Below are positions 9,441 to 18,509 of a stretch of DNA of 38,074 nucleotides, in pieces (the first letter of the stretch is position 1; each line of letters starts with the position of its first letter). This DNA is from Alphaproteobacteria bacterium. Lineage in GTDB: Bacteria > Pseudomonadota > Alphaproteobacteria > UBA9219. Location: contig JAQUPC010000004.1 of the NCBI GenBank assembly GCA_028716765.1, positions 1 to 38,074 of the forward strand, given 5' to 3'. The position numbers and the translations under genes are program-made. The notes beneath the pieces are model-generated. The model was given only the letters and a program-made list of their open reading frames with translations. It ran no database searches and was not told the DNA's origin.

Positions 9441-9550
9441 TTTCGCCGCGTTAACGAAATTTCAAAATTTGTTCTTTATTCTGCCGCAAAGCGGTCACGA
9501 TAGGGTGATTGATTTGATCGGTACAAGAAACGGATTCAGGCGGGGTTCCC

Positions 9551-9763
9551 ATGAGCGACAACGACAACACAAGAAACGAGACATGGGCTCTTGCGGGGCT
9601 TCTAACCGGGCGTTTCGGCCCTCTCGCCCTGTCACGGGCGGCAGGCGAAGCGGCCGCCGCCGAGCGCACGGGCGACACGGAACTCAGCGCCATGTGGCGC
9701 AACGTTATCGCCTGTCTGCGCCAGACACTCGGCCAAACCCAAGCTGCCAGTCCGGCACTTTGA
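9551..9763 (+). CDS. Small Ala-rich protein of unknown function
   Basis: A 70-residue product starting MSDNDNTRNETWALAGL, with GGCGGGG upstream as a possible ribosome site. It is mostly amphipathic helix (LALSRAAGEAAAAERTG) with a single Trp-Arg motif (MWRNVIACLRQTL). It shares strand and codon use with the gene before it and ends 23 bases before the convergent binding-protein gene. No family recognised; the small size lowers confidence that it is translated. Confidence 0.5.
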   Translation: MSDNDNTRNETWALAGLLTGRFGPLALSRAAGEAAAAERTGDTELSAMWRNVIACLRQTLGQTQAASPAL

Positions 9764-9786
9764 GGCCGTAACTATCCCGAATCCCG

Positions 9787-10656
9787 TTATTGTATCCTCG
9801 GCCTCCCGACCGGCACGAAGTTGTGCGGATATTTTTCGTATTTCTTGAGAAGCGCGTCCACCTGCCCGCCGTAGATAAGCTCGTCCATCGCCACGTCGAT
9901 CATCGAGCGCAGCTTGTCATCGCCCAGTGGCAGGATGAACCCAACGGGAAAAATACGAAGCGGATTATTTGTCTGCACCAGCTTAAGCTTTCCGGGATTG
10001 TGCTCGTTATAATCGCCAAAACTGTAGGGGTCGGAAAAGGTGACATCCGCCTTGCGCGTAGCCACGCTTTCCAAAACCATAGGCATGCCCGTCATGCCGG
10101 AAACGGTGAATACGCGCGCTTTGGGAAACTGTTCCGCGGCGATGAACTGAGGATTGTCGCCGTCCATTGAGGCGATGCTGGCGCCCGGATCGTTGAGGGC
10201 ATCGAGATTGGCGTCGAACCGCGTATCGTCGGCACGCGCGACCGTGAAAAGAGGCTGAAAGAAATAAGGACGGCTGAAATAGGCTTCCTTGGCCTCCATA
10301 GGAAGATACCAGGCGCCATTGCAAACGGCATCGTAGCGCCCGCCCTTGAGGCCCGCCGTCGCCGTTCCCCAGCCAACCTCCTCGGCCCAAACGATCTTCA
10401 GCCCCAATTTACGGGTCAGGGCTTCGGTAAACTCAACATCGAGGCCGCTCAGCGCGCCCGTGTTCGGGTCTTTCACCAGATTGGGCACAAAGGGTATATA
10501 CCCGCAACGCAGGGTCTGGGTCCGGATAACGCGCTCATACGCTGATTCTGTGTTGCTTGCCTCCTGCCCCGGCGCTCCCGTCATTTTAATGGTCGCAAAG
10601 CTGGCGGCGAAGGCCGAAAGCAGGGCTACCCCGGCAAGCACGATCGATTTATTCAT
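9787..10656 (-). CDS. Periplasmic amino-acid-type binding protein (SBP family 3)
   Basis: The 289-residue product begins with a signal or anchor segment (residues 4-24) followed by a solute-binding domain of the bacterial extracellular family 3. Visible family features are LRCGYIPFVPN at the start of the domain, GLDVEFTEALTRKLGLKI, the GRYDAVCNG strand-loop, and YFSRPYF. The family captures polar amino acids or related small solutes for ABC importers, and related domains act in sensors. No permease or ATPase gene lies in the window, so it is an orphan here; the substrate cannot be read from sequence. GAAGGGAAT lies before the ATG at 10656. It converges with the small gene ending at 9763. Confidence 0.85.
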   Translation of the reverse strand: MNKSIVLAGVALLSAFAASFATIKMTGAPGQEASNTESAYERVIRTQTLRCGYIPFVPNLVKDPNTGALSGLDVEFTEALTRKLGLKIVWAEEVGWGTATAGLKGGRYDAVCNGAWYLPMEAKEAYFSRPYFFQPLFTVARADDTRFDANLDALNDPGASIASMDGDNPQFIAAEQFPKARVFTVSGMTGMPMVLESVATRKADVTFSDPYSFGDYNEHNPGKLKLVQTNNPLRIFPVGFILPLGDDKLRSMIDVAMDELIYGGQVDALLKKYEKYPHNFVPVGRPRIQ

Positions 10657-10994
10657 GGCCTATTCCCTTCGCCGGACGTATGTATTCGTTTCTTACTCTT
10701 CCCTGTTTTTTCGCCGTTTTTCAACGTTTTTCGGCATGCCGATTCTTTTTGCCCGGCGAACAAGCTCCGGAAGGCGTTGCCGGAAAAAGTCAAGAACTTA
10801 TCGATTCGCGGTAGGACATTTTTTTGGTGAAAGAAATGGTTTAAATGCGGTTAACGCTTCCCTTTTTTAATTGAGGTCACTACACTCGGCCAGCCGTTAA
10901 ACGGGCCCGTCTGGCCCGAATCCGCGTGCTACCAAAATAACCGCGGCTAAGAGACGGTGTCGCGTGTGGTTCATCGAGAGGCATTGAGGCGAAA
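10657..10994. other. Divergent intergenic region upstream of the binding protein and the giant coiled-coil gene
   Basis: This 338-base gap must hold promoters for both divergent genes. A TTAA-N6-TTAA pair at 10841-10854 is one base short of the CtrA consensus. The stretch from 10880 to 10990 is G/C-rich, and a GAGGCG ribosome site lies before the ATG at 10995. No ORF here is convincing, and no tRNA or hairpin terminator was seen. Confidence 0.45.
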
Positions 10995-13900
10995 ATGGCA
11001 GATAATTCAAATTCTTCTGGCACTCCTGTCCGCACACTTATGCCGCCGCAAGGCAGTACGAAAACTCAGGGTTCTCCATCGCCCAAACCGCAGGCAGCCG
11101 CTGGCGCCGCTCAGGGCGCCGCAAGGCCGCAAATGCAAAGACCGCCCGTAAGACAGGCAACGGTTAAAAAATCCGCCAATTTTTCGAGCATGCCCTTTTG
11201 GATGGGCCTTGCCCTTTCCGTTCTGTGGATCGGCGTTGTGGGTATCGCGCTTACGGGTTCAGGGACGGCGCAAACGTTCGCGGGCCTGCCGCTTGCGAAC
11301 TGGGCTATCGGCATTTCCGCCGTCGCCTCGCCGGTAGCTTTAATCTGGATGGTCACGGCCTATCTGCAACGGGCGGCCGACGTCCAATCGATCGCCGAGC
11401 CCTTGCGCCGCCAGCTTATGATGATCACGGGTGAATCGGGCGCCGCCGAAGTCCGCATCCGCCGCTTCAACCAATCGCTCCGCGAGCAGATCGAACTTTT
11501 GCGCGGCACGCAGACCTTCAGCCAGAACGATCTTGTCGCCATTATGGATCGCGTCCGCCAGCACAAGAACGATCTGGAGCAATTCGAGCAGCACAGCGTC
11601 TATCAGGTTAAGGAAATTCAGGAAGTCATCCGCCGCAGCATGCAGCACATCGAACAGCTGCTTGAGGATAAATTCACCATGCTGCGCATTCTGGACAGCA
11701 AGCTGGTCCAAAGCGGCGACGAAGTCGCGCGGCAAACGGAAACGGTGCGCGACCAGATGACGTCAATGTTGCAGGAAATCGAAGCCAACGCGCATCTGGT
11801 CAGCCTTTCGCTGGAACGCGCGTCACGCGACGGCAAAAAGCTCGCCGATACGGCCCACGCGCAAGAAGCCAGCCTTGTCAGCGCCACGGAGACGGCCTCC
11901 AGTTCCTTGCAGGAATTGTCCGGCAAGATCGACCTTACGATCGCCCATTTCCTCGAACGCGTCGGCACGGCGCGCGACGAAGCCGAACGTTTGGGCGGCA
12001 CGCTGGAAACCCAGACGCGCATGCTCGACGAAGTCAGCAACACCCTTCCCGCGCGCATCAACGAGACGGAAGCCCTGCTTCGCGGCGTTACCGACCGCCT
12101 GTTCGCGAGCGAACAGATGGCGCGCCAGCAAGCCGTGCAGCTCGGCGAACATCTGGATGCCCAATCCCAAGGACTTGAGCAAATTCTCAACCGCTTCACG
12201 GCCCGCCTCAACGACGTCGACGGCCATCTGCAGCAACGCCGCAGCGATCTGGACGGCCTCGTCGTGCGCATCAGCGGCGCCACGGACGACCTCGCCCAGA
12301 AACTCGACAGCAGCATCACCGGTTTGGGCGAACGGACCCAGGAAAGCCTGCGGCAATTCACCATCGTCAACGATGAAGCCCGCCGCGGCGCCGACGACGT
12401 TGCCTCCCACATGGCCGAGACGACGGCCCGTTACGAATCGGTCATTCGCCAGCTCAACGGTCTTGCCGAAGGCAACAGCACGCATGTGCGCGCCATGACC
12501 GAAGAAATGGGCGCGCAGCTGGTCCGCTTCGAGGCCTTGAACAACGCCTCGCAGCAAGCCGGACAGGAAGTCCAGGCCCGCGCCGGCGTTGCCTTGCAAA
12601 ATCTCCAGCATGTTCTGGAGCGCTTGCTTGCGGCCCGCGACGCGACGCAAACCGTCGGCGAGACTCTGACGAACAACCTCCGCTCGGCTGTCCAGCAGAA
12701 CGACAACATCATCACGCGCATCAACGAAGCCGCCCAGATGACGTTGCACGCTTTGGGCGCGGCCTCGGATTCGCTGATCCGCAAGGAAGGCGACATCGCC
12801 ACCCAAAGTCATGCCGCCGAATCCGCCCTGCGCACGACCATCGGCCAGCTGGAAGAAAAGGCCCGGACAGCCGAACAATCGCTGCGCGAGCAGAACGCCA
12901 GTCTGGTGAATTTGATGAAGGAAACGCAGGAACGGCTCGACGGCGCCGATCTGCGCCTTCAGGACTTTGCCGCGCGCGCCGCCCTGCCCGTTCATCAGGC
13001 CATGCAGCAGATCGAGCAAAGCACCAATCAGGGCACGGACACGCTGGAACGCTACAGCGGCAAGATGATGGATCATCTCGGCCGCTTGCAGCAGTTGAAC
13101 ACGCGCGTGGGCGATGTGGGCGAAGAGACGAGCCGCATGACCACCGACACGCTGAACGCCCTCGAGCAGTTCAACAACCGCTTCCTCACCGTGCGCGCCG
13201 CGCAGGAGGAAACGGCCCGCAGCACGCTGGAACAATTCTCCACGATGGCCGAACGCCTGCAGCGCGAAGTCGGCGTTTTGGGCGATCACACCACGAAAGC
13301 CGTGGACACGCTTCATCAGGCCGCCGCGCAGGTGGGCCAGCAATCGCAGGATTTGCTCCGCGAAGCCCAGGATTCCGGCTCCAAGATTCAGGTCGTCACT
13401 TCCGCCCTCCAGAACGAAGCGGCGCAAATCCGCGCCACGCTGCAAAAGCAGGCGGACGACCTCAACAACGACCTTTCGCGCGCCGAACGCCAGTTTATGT
13501 CGATCGGGGAATCGCTGAAGCAGCGCACCGACGCCGCCTACGCCCTCCTCGACCGCATGGCCGCGCACTACAACGACACGACCCGCGGCGTGACGGATGA
13601 GTTCGAAGAGCGGGCCACGAAGCTCGGCCAGACGGCTTCCTCGGCGCACGACAAGGTCGGCGCGCTTAGTTCCGCCATCGCGCAGCAAGCCAGCCTGATC
13701 GGCAACAATGCCGTCCAGATGGAATCGCAGGCCACACAGCTTGTCAGCACCGGCGCCAAAACGCTTCAACAGCTGAGCACGCTCAACGAAAAACTTTCGC
13801 TGACCCAAGAAGCGACGGCCAGCGGCGCGCAACAGGTCATTTCGCGCCTCGAAGAAACCAACAGCGCCTTCCTCCGCCAGAACAACAGCCTGAGCGAATC

Positions 13901-16900
13901 CGCGCAGAACGCCGTCATGATGATCCAGAAGGCGGGCGCGGCCTATGGCGAGCAGGCAAGCAAGATGCTCGACACCACCCATCAGGTCGAACAGAGCATC
14001 CGCGGCCTCAACGCCGCCACCACGGCCTTTGCGGATCAAACGACGCAAATCCGCTCGGCGATGGAACAGCACAACCAGCGCCTTGTCACCAGCCTCAACG
14101 AGTCCGTGGGCCAGCTGGACGGCGCCAGCCTCAAGATGCAGCAAGCGACGTCGCACGCCGCGCAAGGCGTCGAAAGCGCCGCGACGCGCTTCAGCGAAAT
14201 CACGAAGGACGCCTCGGGACACCTCGACGGCAGCAGCGAGAAGCTTCTGGACATCGCGGGCAAGGCGGAATCCACGTTGAGCGCGCTCGGCGCCAGCATC
14301 ACGCAACAGGTCGCCTCGCTCAATCTGGTCAGCGAGCAGATGGACGAGCAACACCGCGCCATGACCGCCGCGAACGAAAGCCAGCGCACGCAATTGCTCG
14401 ACCTGTTCGAAAAGCTTGGGTCCGCCCACGGCCAGGCTTCCGACGTGGCCGAACGCACCATTGCGCGCTTGACGGATTCCCTCCAGCAAATCCACCGCCA
14501 GCTTGGCGCCTTGAGCGATCAGTCGCAAACGGCCCTCGCCGACATCCGCACCACCGGCTCCGGCTTCGCCGATCAGGCGACGCTTTTGTTCCAGAACGCC
14601 CAACAGGCCGAACAGCAGGCGCGGACCATTCTGTCCGTCACCTCCGCGCTGCAGGATCAGGCGCGTCAGCTTCGCGAAGCCTTGCACGCCGAAGGCGAGC
14701 GCACCGGCGATCTTCTGGGCGGCATTCTCGGCAAGCTCGGCTCGGGCAATTCGGAGCTCCGCGAACTCACGTCGACGGCGGAGATCACGCTCACCAGCCT
14801 GCATCAGGGCGTCACGAACCAGACGACGGCGCTCAACGGGGTCATGCAGCAGATTACGGACCGGCAGCGCAGCCTGACCACGTCGCTGGACGCGCAGCGC
14901 GACGTGTTGAACGGGCTTTTGAACCGCATGTCGCTGGCGCAGGACGAAACGGCTTCCGTGGCCGAGCGCAACGCGGCGAAAATAACCGACAGCTCCCGCC
15001 TCATCACCACGCACATGGAAGAGATGGACACGCAGGCGCAAAGCACCCTGACCAGCGTCCAGAACGCCAGCGCAAGCTTCATTAGCGAAGCCGATACGCT
15101 CGGCCGCCATGCCGAACAGGCCGAACAGCTTACGCGCCTTCTGTCCGCGAGCACCTCGACGCTTCAGGATCAGGCACGGCAGGTCCGCGAGACGATGCAG
15201 ACCGAAAGCGAACAGCTTAGCGATATGCTTGGCACCATGCTCAGCAAACTGGGCTCCAGCAACGTCGCGCTGCAAGACCTGAGCTCAACGACAGGCACAA
15301 GGCTGACGGACCTGCAGGGCACCATCGACGCCCAAACGACGGCGCTCAACGGCATGATGCAGCAGATCGGCGAGCGGCAACGCGACCTGACTTCGACTTT
15401 GGAGACCCAGCGCGAGACGATGGGCGGCCTGATCAACCGCCTGAGCCTTGCGCAGGACGAGATCGCCTCGACGGCTGAGCGCAACACGAACCGCCTGTCC
15501 GAAAGCGCGCAACAGATCGCGCGCCAGATCGAGGTTATCGACGCGCAGGCCCAGAACACTCTGGCCTCCGTGCGCGCCGCCGGGGCCGGCTTTGCCGACG
15601 AAGCGGGCTCGCTCAACGTCCATGCCCAGCAAACCGAGCAGCAGACACGCGGCCTTCTCTCCGTTACGGCGGGAATGGAAGAGCAAGCGAGGCAGTTGCG
15701 CGAATCCATGCAAAACGAGTCGGCGCGCGTGATCGAGCATCTGACTTCGGTCATCTCCCAGCTCGACGTCACCAGCCAGCAGCTCAGGCAGCAGAGCGGC
15801 AACATGGTGAACAGCCTGGATCAGTCCGTGCTTCAAATCACGACGCTTGCCAACACCACGGACGAAGCGCTGAAAAAGCACGCCATAAGCGTTACCGATA
15901 TCGCCGAAAAAGCCGAAGGCCGCGTTCTTGAGGCCGGCGAAAAAATCCGCACCCACTTCAAGGTTGTGGCCGACGCCGGCGAGCAAGCCGACCAGCAGGC
16001 CAAGCAGTTGGCGGACACGGCCGAACACGCCAATTCGCGCCTCGCCGCGCTGCGCAAGACGATGGCCGACAGCGATCAGGACGGCCGCAACATTCTGGTG
16101 CAGGCCAGCACGCGGATCGACGACATCAAAGCCACGCTGCAGCGCGAGTTGCAACAGGTCGCCGAAATATCGCAGCTGGCCGTCCAGCAGGTTACGGCGG
16201 CGGGTCAGGTCTTGATAACGCACAGCGACTCGCTGCGCGCCAACCTTTCCTCCTCCGAATCCGCCCTCACACAGGCCGCCGATCTCGTTCGCGAGGAAAC
16301 GGTCCAGATTCCGGCCGTCCTCGACCGCAGCACGGCGCATATCGACGCCACCCGCAAGACGTTCGAGGCGCAGGCGGACGAAGTCAACAAGACGATGGTC
16401 CAGACGACCGACCGCTTCATCAGCGTCACGGGCGCCGCCCGCGACACGATGATGGAGGAAATGCGCAATCTCGGCACAGTGGCCAACACCGCCGACGAAA
16501 CCTTGCGCCAGTTCAATCAGGCGCTTGTCGAACAGCTTGAGGCCATCAAGAAAGGCTCGACGGAACTCTCCACCGAGCAGTCTGTCCTCGTCGACAAGAC
16601 GGCCCAGACCATCGCCCAGCTCACGTCCGCCAGCGATCGGCTCGCGCAGGTTCGCACCAGCGCCCTCCAGACGACGGAAAAACTGGCGCGCGAGTTTGAA
16701 TCGATCGAAACGATGGCGACCTCGACCACCCAGCGCCTCGCTCAGGCGGGCGAAGGGCTCGGCAAGCAGGTAACCCAGCTGGCTCAGGTCGCGGAACGCG
16801 CCGAAGGCCAGATGACGGGCGCCAGCCAAGGCCTCCGCGAACAGCTGGAGCGCATCCGTTCCGGCGTTCAGATGCAGATCGACGACATCAACCGCGGCCT

Positions 16901-17624
16901 TATGCAGATCACCGCGCAGCTGGAGCGCACCGGAAACACCCTGCGCTCGGCCACGGCCGGGGCCGTTTCGGACGTCGAAAAGATCACGACGCGCCTCGAC
17001 CAGACCAGCAAGGACACGTCGCACCAGCTTACCGACCGCACGGCGCGCATGCGCGTCGCCACCGAAGAAGTGGCGAAGCTGTTGGGCGGATTCGGCGACC
17101 AGATGGACGTGCTGCTTAACCGCCTCTCGACGGCAGGCGACGGCATCAAGCGCCAGGAAAGCGACCTGATCGGCCGCTTGCAGTCGGCGCTGTCGCACCT
17201 CGGCTCGATCACCGAAAAGCTCGAGACCAACCGCATGCTGACGGCGGACGTCGCGGACGAAGCCGTATCGCGCCTCTCGGGCGTATCCGCGGCGGTGGAA
17301 AAGCAGTTGCATGAACTTAAGCAAGGCTCCGACAACGTGTCCGGCATCATCAAGGGCATGGGCCAGCTTTACGGAGATCAGACCCAGGGCATGAACCGGA
17401 ACCTCGCCGATACGCAGAGCCAAATTCTTTCCATGAACAAGTCCGTGGAGGAGATGCAGCAACGCACCGACCGCATGCGCGTCGCGCTTAAGCTGCAAGG
17501 CGACGATCTCATGAACACGCTGGAGCAAATCCTGCATCAGCTGTCGACGACGGGCGATATCTTCGGCGACGTCATCCAGACGGCTGAGCAAAAAGCGGCT
17601 GAAGGCGGCCAGAAGCTGAGCTAG
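10995..17624 (+). CDS. Giant membrane-anchored coiled-coil protein, GPR/RgsE/TipN-like polarity scaffold
   Basis: The 2209-residue product has a Pro/Gln-rich cytoplasmic start (residues 1-60), two membrane segments at about 67-87 and 101-122, and then about 2080 residues of continuous helical coiled coil rich in Gln, Ala, Ser, Thr and Leu. I find no Cys anywhere, and Trp only around the membrane segments. Size and layout match the growth pole ring protein of Agrobacterium (about 2100 residues, apolipoprotein A1/A4/E-like) and its Sinorhizobium relative RgsE, which organise polar growth; Caulobacter TipN has a similar two-helix anchor plus coiled coil. Homology is inferred from architecture, not alignment. 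A unit of about 171 residues is repeated in tandem around residues 1143-1570. Starts at 10995 after GAGGCG; the next gene follows after 29 bases. Confidence 0.8.
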   Translation: MADNSNSSGTPVRTLMPPQGSTKTQGSPSPKPQAAAGAAQGAARPQMQRPPVRQATVKKSANFSSMPFWMGLALSVLWIGVVGIALTGSGTAQTFAGLPLANWAIGISAVASPVALIWMVTAYLQRAADVQSIAEPLRRQLMMITGESGAAEVRIRRFNQSLREQIELLRGTQTFSQNDLVAIMDRVRQHKNDLEQFEQHSVYQVKEIQEVIRRSMQHIEQLLEDKFTMLRILDSKLVQSGDEVARQTETVRDQMTSMLQEIEANAHLVSLSLERASRDGKKLADTAHAQEASLVSATETASSSLQELSGKIDLTIAHFLERVGTARDEAERLGGTLETQTRMLDEVSNTLPARINETEALLRGVTDRLFASEQMARQQAVQLGEHLDAQSQGLEQILNRFTARLNDVDGHLQQRRSDLDGLVVRISGATDDLAQKLDSSITGLGERTQESLRQFTIVNDEARRGADDVASHMAETTARYESVIRQLNGLAEGNSTHVRAMTEEMGAQLVRFEALNNASQQAGQEVQARAGVALQNLQHVLERLLAARDATQTVGETLTNNLRSAVQQNDNIITRINEAAQMTLHALGAASDSLIRKEGDIATQSHAAESALRTTIGQLEEKARTAEQSLREQNASLVNLMKETQERLDGADLRLQDFAARAALPVHQAMQQIEQSTNQGTDTLERYSGKMMDHLGRLQQLNTRVGDVGEETSRMTTDTLNALEQFNNRFLTVRAAQEETARSTLEQFSTMAERLQREVGVLGDHTTKAVDTLHQAAAQVGQQSQDLLREAQDSGSKIQVVTSALQNEAAQIRATLQKQADDLNNDLSRAERQFMSIGESLKQRTDAAYALLDRMAAHYNDTTRGVTDEFEERATKLGQTASSAHDKVGALSSAIAQQASLIGNNAVQMESQATQLVSTGAKTLQQLSTLNEKLSLTQEATASGAQQVISRLEETNSAFLRQNNSLSESAQNAVMMIQKAGAAYGEQASKMLDTTHQVEQSIRGLNAATTAFADQTTQIRSAMEQHNQRLVTSLNESVGQLDGASLKMQQATSHAAQGVESAATRFSEITKDASGHLDGSSEKLLDIAGKAESTLSALGASITQQVASLNLVSEQMDEQHRAMTAANESQRTQLLDLFEKLGSAHGQASDVAERTIARLTDSLQQIHRQLGALSDQSQTALADIRTTGSGFADQATLLFQNAQQAEQQARTILSVTSALQDQARQLREALHAEGERTGDLLGGILGKLGSGNSELRELTSTAEITLTSLHQGVTNQTTALNGVMQQITDRQRSLTTSLDAQRDVLNGLLNRMSLAQDETASVAERNAAKITDSSRLITTHMEEMDTQAQSTLTSVQNASASFISEADTLGRHAEQAEQLTRLLSASTSTLQDQARQVRETMQTESEQLSDMLGTMLSKLGSSNVALQDLSSTTGTRLTDLQGTIDAQTTALNGMMQQIGERQRDLTSTLETQRETMGGLINRLSLAQDEIASTAERNTNRLSESAQQIARQIEVIDAQAQNTLASVRAAGAGFADEAGSLNVHAQQTEQQTRGLLSVTAGMEEQARQLRESMQNESARVIEHLTSVISQLDVTSQQLRQQSGNMVNSLDQSVLQITTLANTTDEALKKHAISVTDIAEKAEGRVLEAGEKIRTHFKVVADAGEQADQQAKQLADTAEHANSRLAALRKTMADSDQDGRNILVQASTRIDDIKATLQRELQQVAEISQLAVQQVTAAGQVLITHSDSLRANLSSSESALTQAADLVREETVQIPAVLDRSTAHIDATRKTFEAQADEVNKTMVQTTDRFISVTGAARDTMMEEMRNLGTVANTADETLRQFNQALVEQLEAIKKGSTELSTEQSVLVDKTAQTIAQLTSASDRLAQVRTSALQTTEKLAREFESIETMATSTTQRLAQAGEGLGKQVTQLAQVAERAEGQMTGASQGLREQLERIRSGVQMQIDDINRGLMQITAQLERTGNTLRSATAGAVSDVEKITTRLDQTSKDTSHQLTDRTARMRVATEEVAKLLGGFGDQMDVLLNRLSTAGDGIKRQESDLIGRLQSALSHLGSITEKLETNRMLTADVADEAVSRLSGVSAAVEKQLHELKQGSDNVSGIIKGMGQLYGDQTQGMNRNLADTQSQILSMNKSVEEMQQRTDRMRVALKLQGDDLMNTLEQILHQLSTTGDIFGDVIQTAEQKAAEGGQKLS
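14421..15720 (+). repeat. Tandem repeats of about 513 bases inside the giant coiled-coil gene
   Basis: The motif SLAQDE-x-AS-x-AERN is encoded at 14931 and 15444, with a weaker version at 14421. A QARQ-[LV]-RE motif recurs at 14652, 15165 and 15678. Spacing is 510-513 bases (170-171 residues). Between the two best copies most of the unit aligns, including QTTALNG-x-MQQI and LGS-x-N. The third copy fades out after the QARQ motif. The repeat keeps frame and coiled-coil register. Confidence 0.85.
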
Positions 17625-17653
17625 GCCTTTCCCCTCACCCCGGCATCTAGTTA

Positions 17654-18496
17654 ATGACCTTGTCCTTGCCTTCCTTCTGGTCGCCCCGTCATGCGGCGGC
17701 GCTTCAGGATCTCGCGCGGCAAGCGGGCGCCAGCATCATGGCGCATCGCGCCGCCGCGACCGCTCCCGCCGAGCATAAAACCGACGGGAGCCCCGTCACC
17801 GCCGCCGACCGGGATTCGCAACGCATCATTATCGAAGGCTTGCGCGCCCTTACGCCCGGCATTCCCGCCGTCGCGGAAGAAAAGGACAACCCCGCCGCGC
17901 TTGCAGCGAACGGCACCTACTGGCTTGTCGACCCGCTGGACGGCACCCGCGATTACGTGGCCGGGGGACAAGAGTTTTCGGTGAACATCGGCCTTTTGGT
18001 TGGCAACGAGCCCTGCATCGGCGTCATATTTGCCCCGGCCGTCGACGACCTTTTTTACGGCGATCCAACCGGCGTCGAACGCATGACGCCGCAAGGAAAA
18101 CGCGCGTTTAAGGCCGGTTCCTATGCCAAGAGCAACAAGCCCCCTCGCCTTCTGACAAGCCGTCACGAAGCCAAACGGCTCCCAATAAACGAATGGCTTG
18201 AAGGCGGGCAAATCAGCGCCTGGCGGCCATGTTCCAGCGGTTACAAATTCGGCCTTCTCGTGAGCGGCGAAGACGATTTGTATCCCCGCGCCGGAGCGAC
18301 CTGCGAATGGGATACCGCCGCAGGCGACGCGATCCTCCGCGCCGTGGGCGGACGTATCGTGACCCGCGGCGGAAAAACGCTGGCCTACGGCAAACCGGAT
18401 TTCCTCAACAGCGATTTCATCGCCTGCGGCCCGACGTACGACGACGGCGCCCTTCCCGGCTTTTTGGCGTTGTTGGAAGAATGCAAGAAGCCCTGA
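17654..18496 (+). CDS. cysQ: CysQ-like 3'(2'),5'-bisphosphate nucleotidase, inositol monophosphatase family
   Basis: The family hydrolyses 3'-phosphoadenosine 5'-phosphate to AMP, using Mg2+ or other metals, and supports sulfur assimilation. The 280-residue product carries the metal-binding set: KTDGSPVTAAD near residues 42-52, the EE pair at 75-76, the signature LVDPLDGTRDYV at 91-102 (D93 and D96), and the late EWDTAAGDAILRAVGG motif. Length fits CysQ (about 250-280). The ATG at 17654 has no strong ribosome site, so translation may depend on read-through from the giant gene 29 bases upstream. It converges with the CoaD-CoaE-HD gene, with 13 bases between stops. Other inositol monophosphatase activities are possible. 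Confidence 0.88.
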   Translation: MTLSLPSFWSPRHAAALQDLARQAGASIMAHRAAATAPAEHKTDGSPVTAADRDSQRIIIEGLRALTPGIPAVAEEKDNPAALAANGTYWLVDPLDGTRDYVAGGQEFSVNIGLLVGNEPCIGVIFAPAVDDLFYGDPTGVERMTPQGKRAFKAGSYAKSNKPPRLLTSRHEAKRLPINEWLEGGQISAWRPCSSGYKFGLLVSGEDDLYPRAGATCEWDTAAGDAILRAVGGRIVTRGGKTLAYGKPDFLNSDFIACGPTYDDGALPGFLALLEECKKP

Positions 18497-18509
18497 GACC
18501 TTCAATTAT

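Noticed and set aside
11823..15275. 1150-residue open frame on the minus strand
   Set aside because: It is antisense to the giant coiled-coil gene. Its Arg/Leu/Gly-rich sequence has no domain pattern; it arises from the strong codon bias of the real gene.
15285..17591. 768-residue open frame on the minus strand
   Set aside because: Same cause: antisense to the coiled-coil gene, no ribosome site, low-complexity basic sequence.
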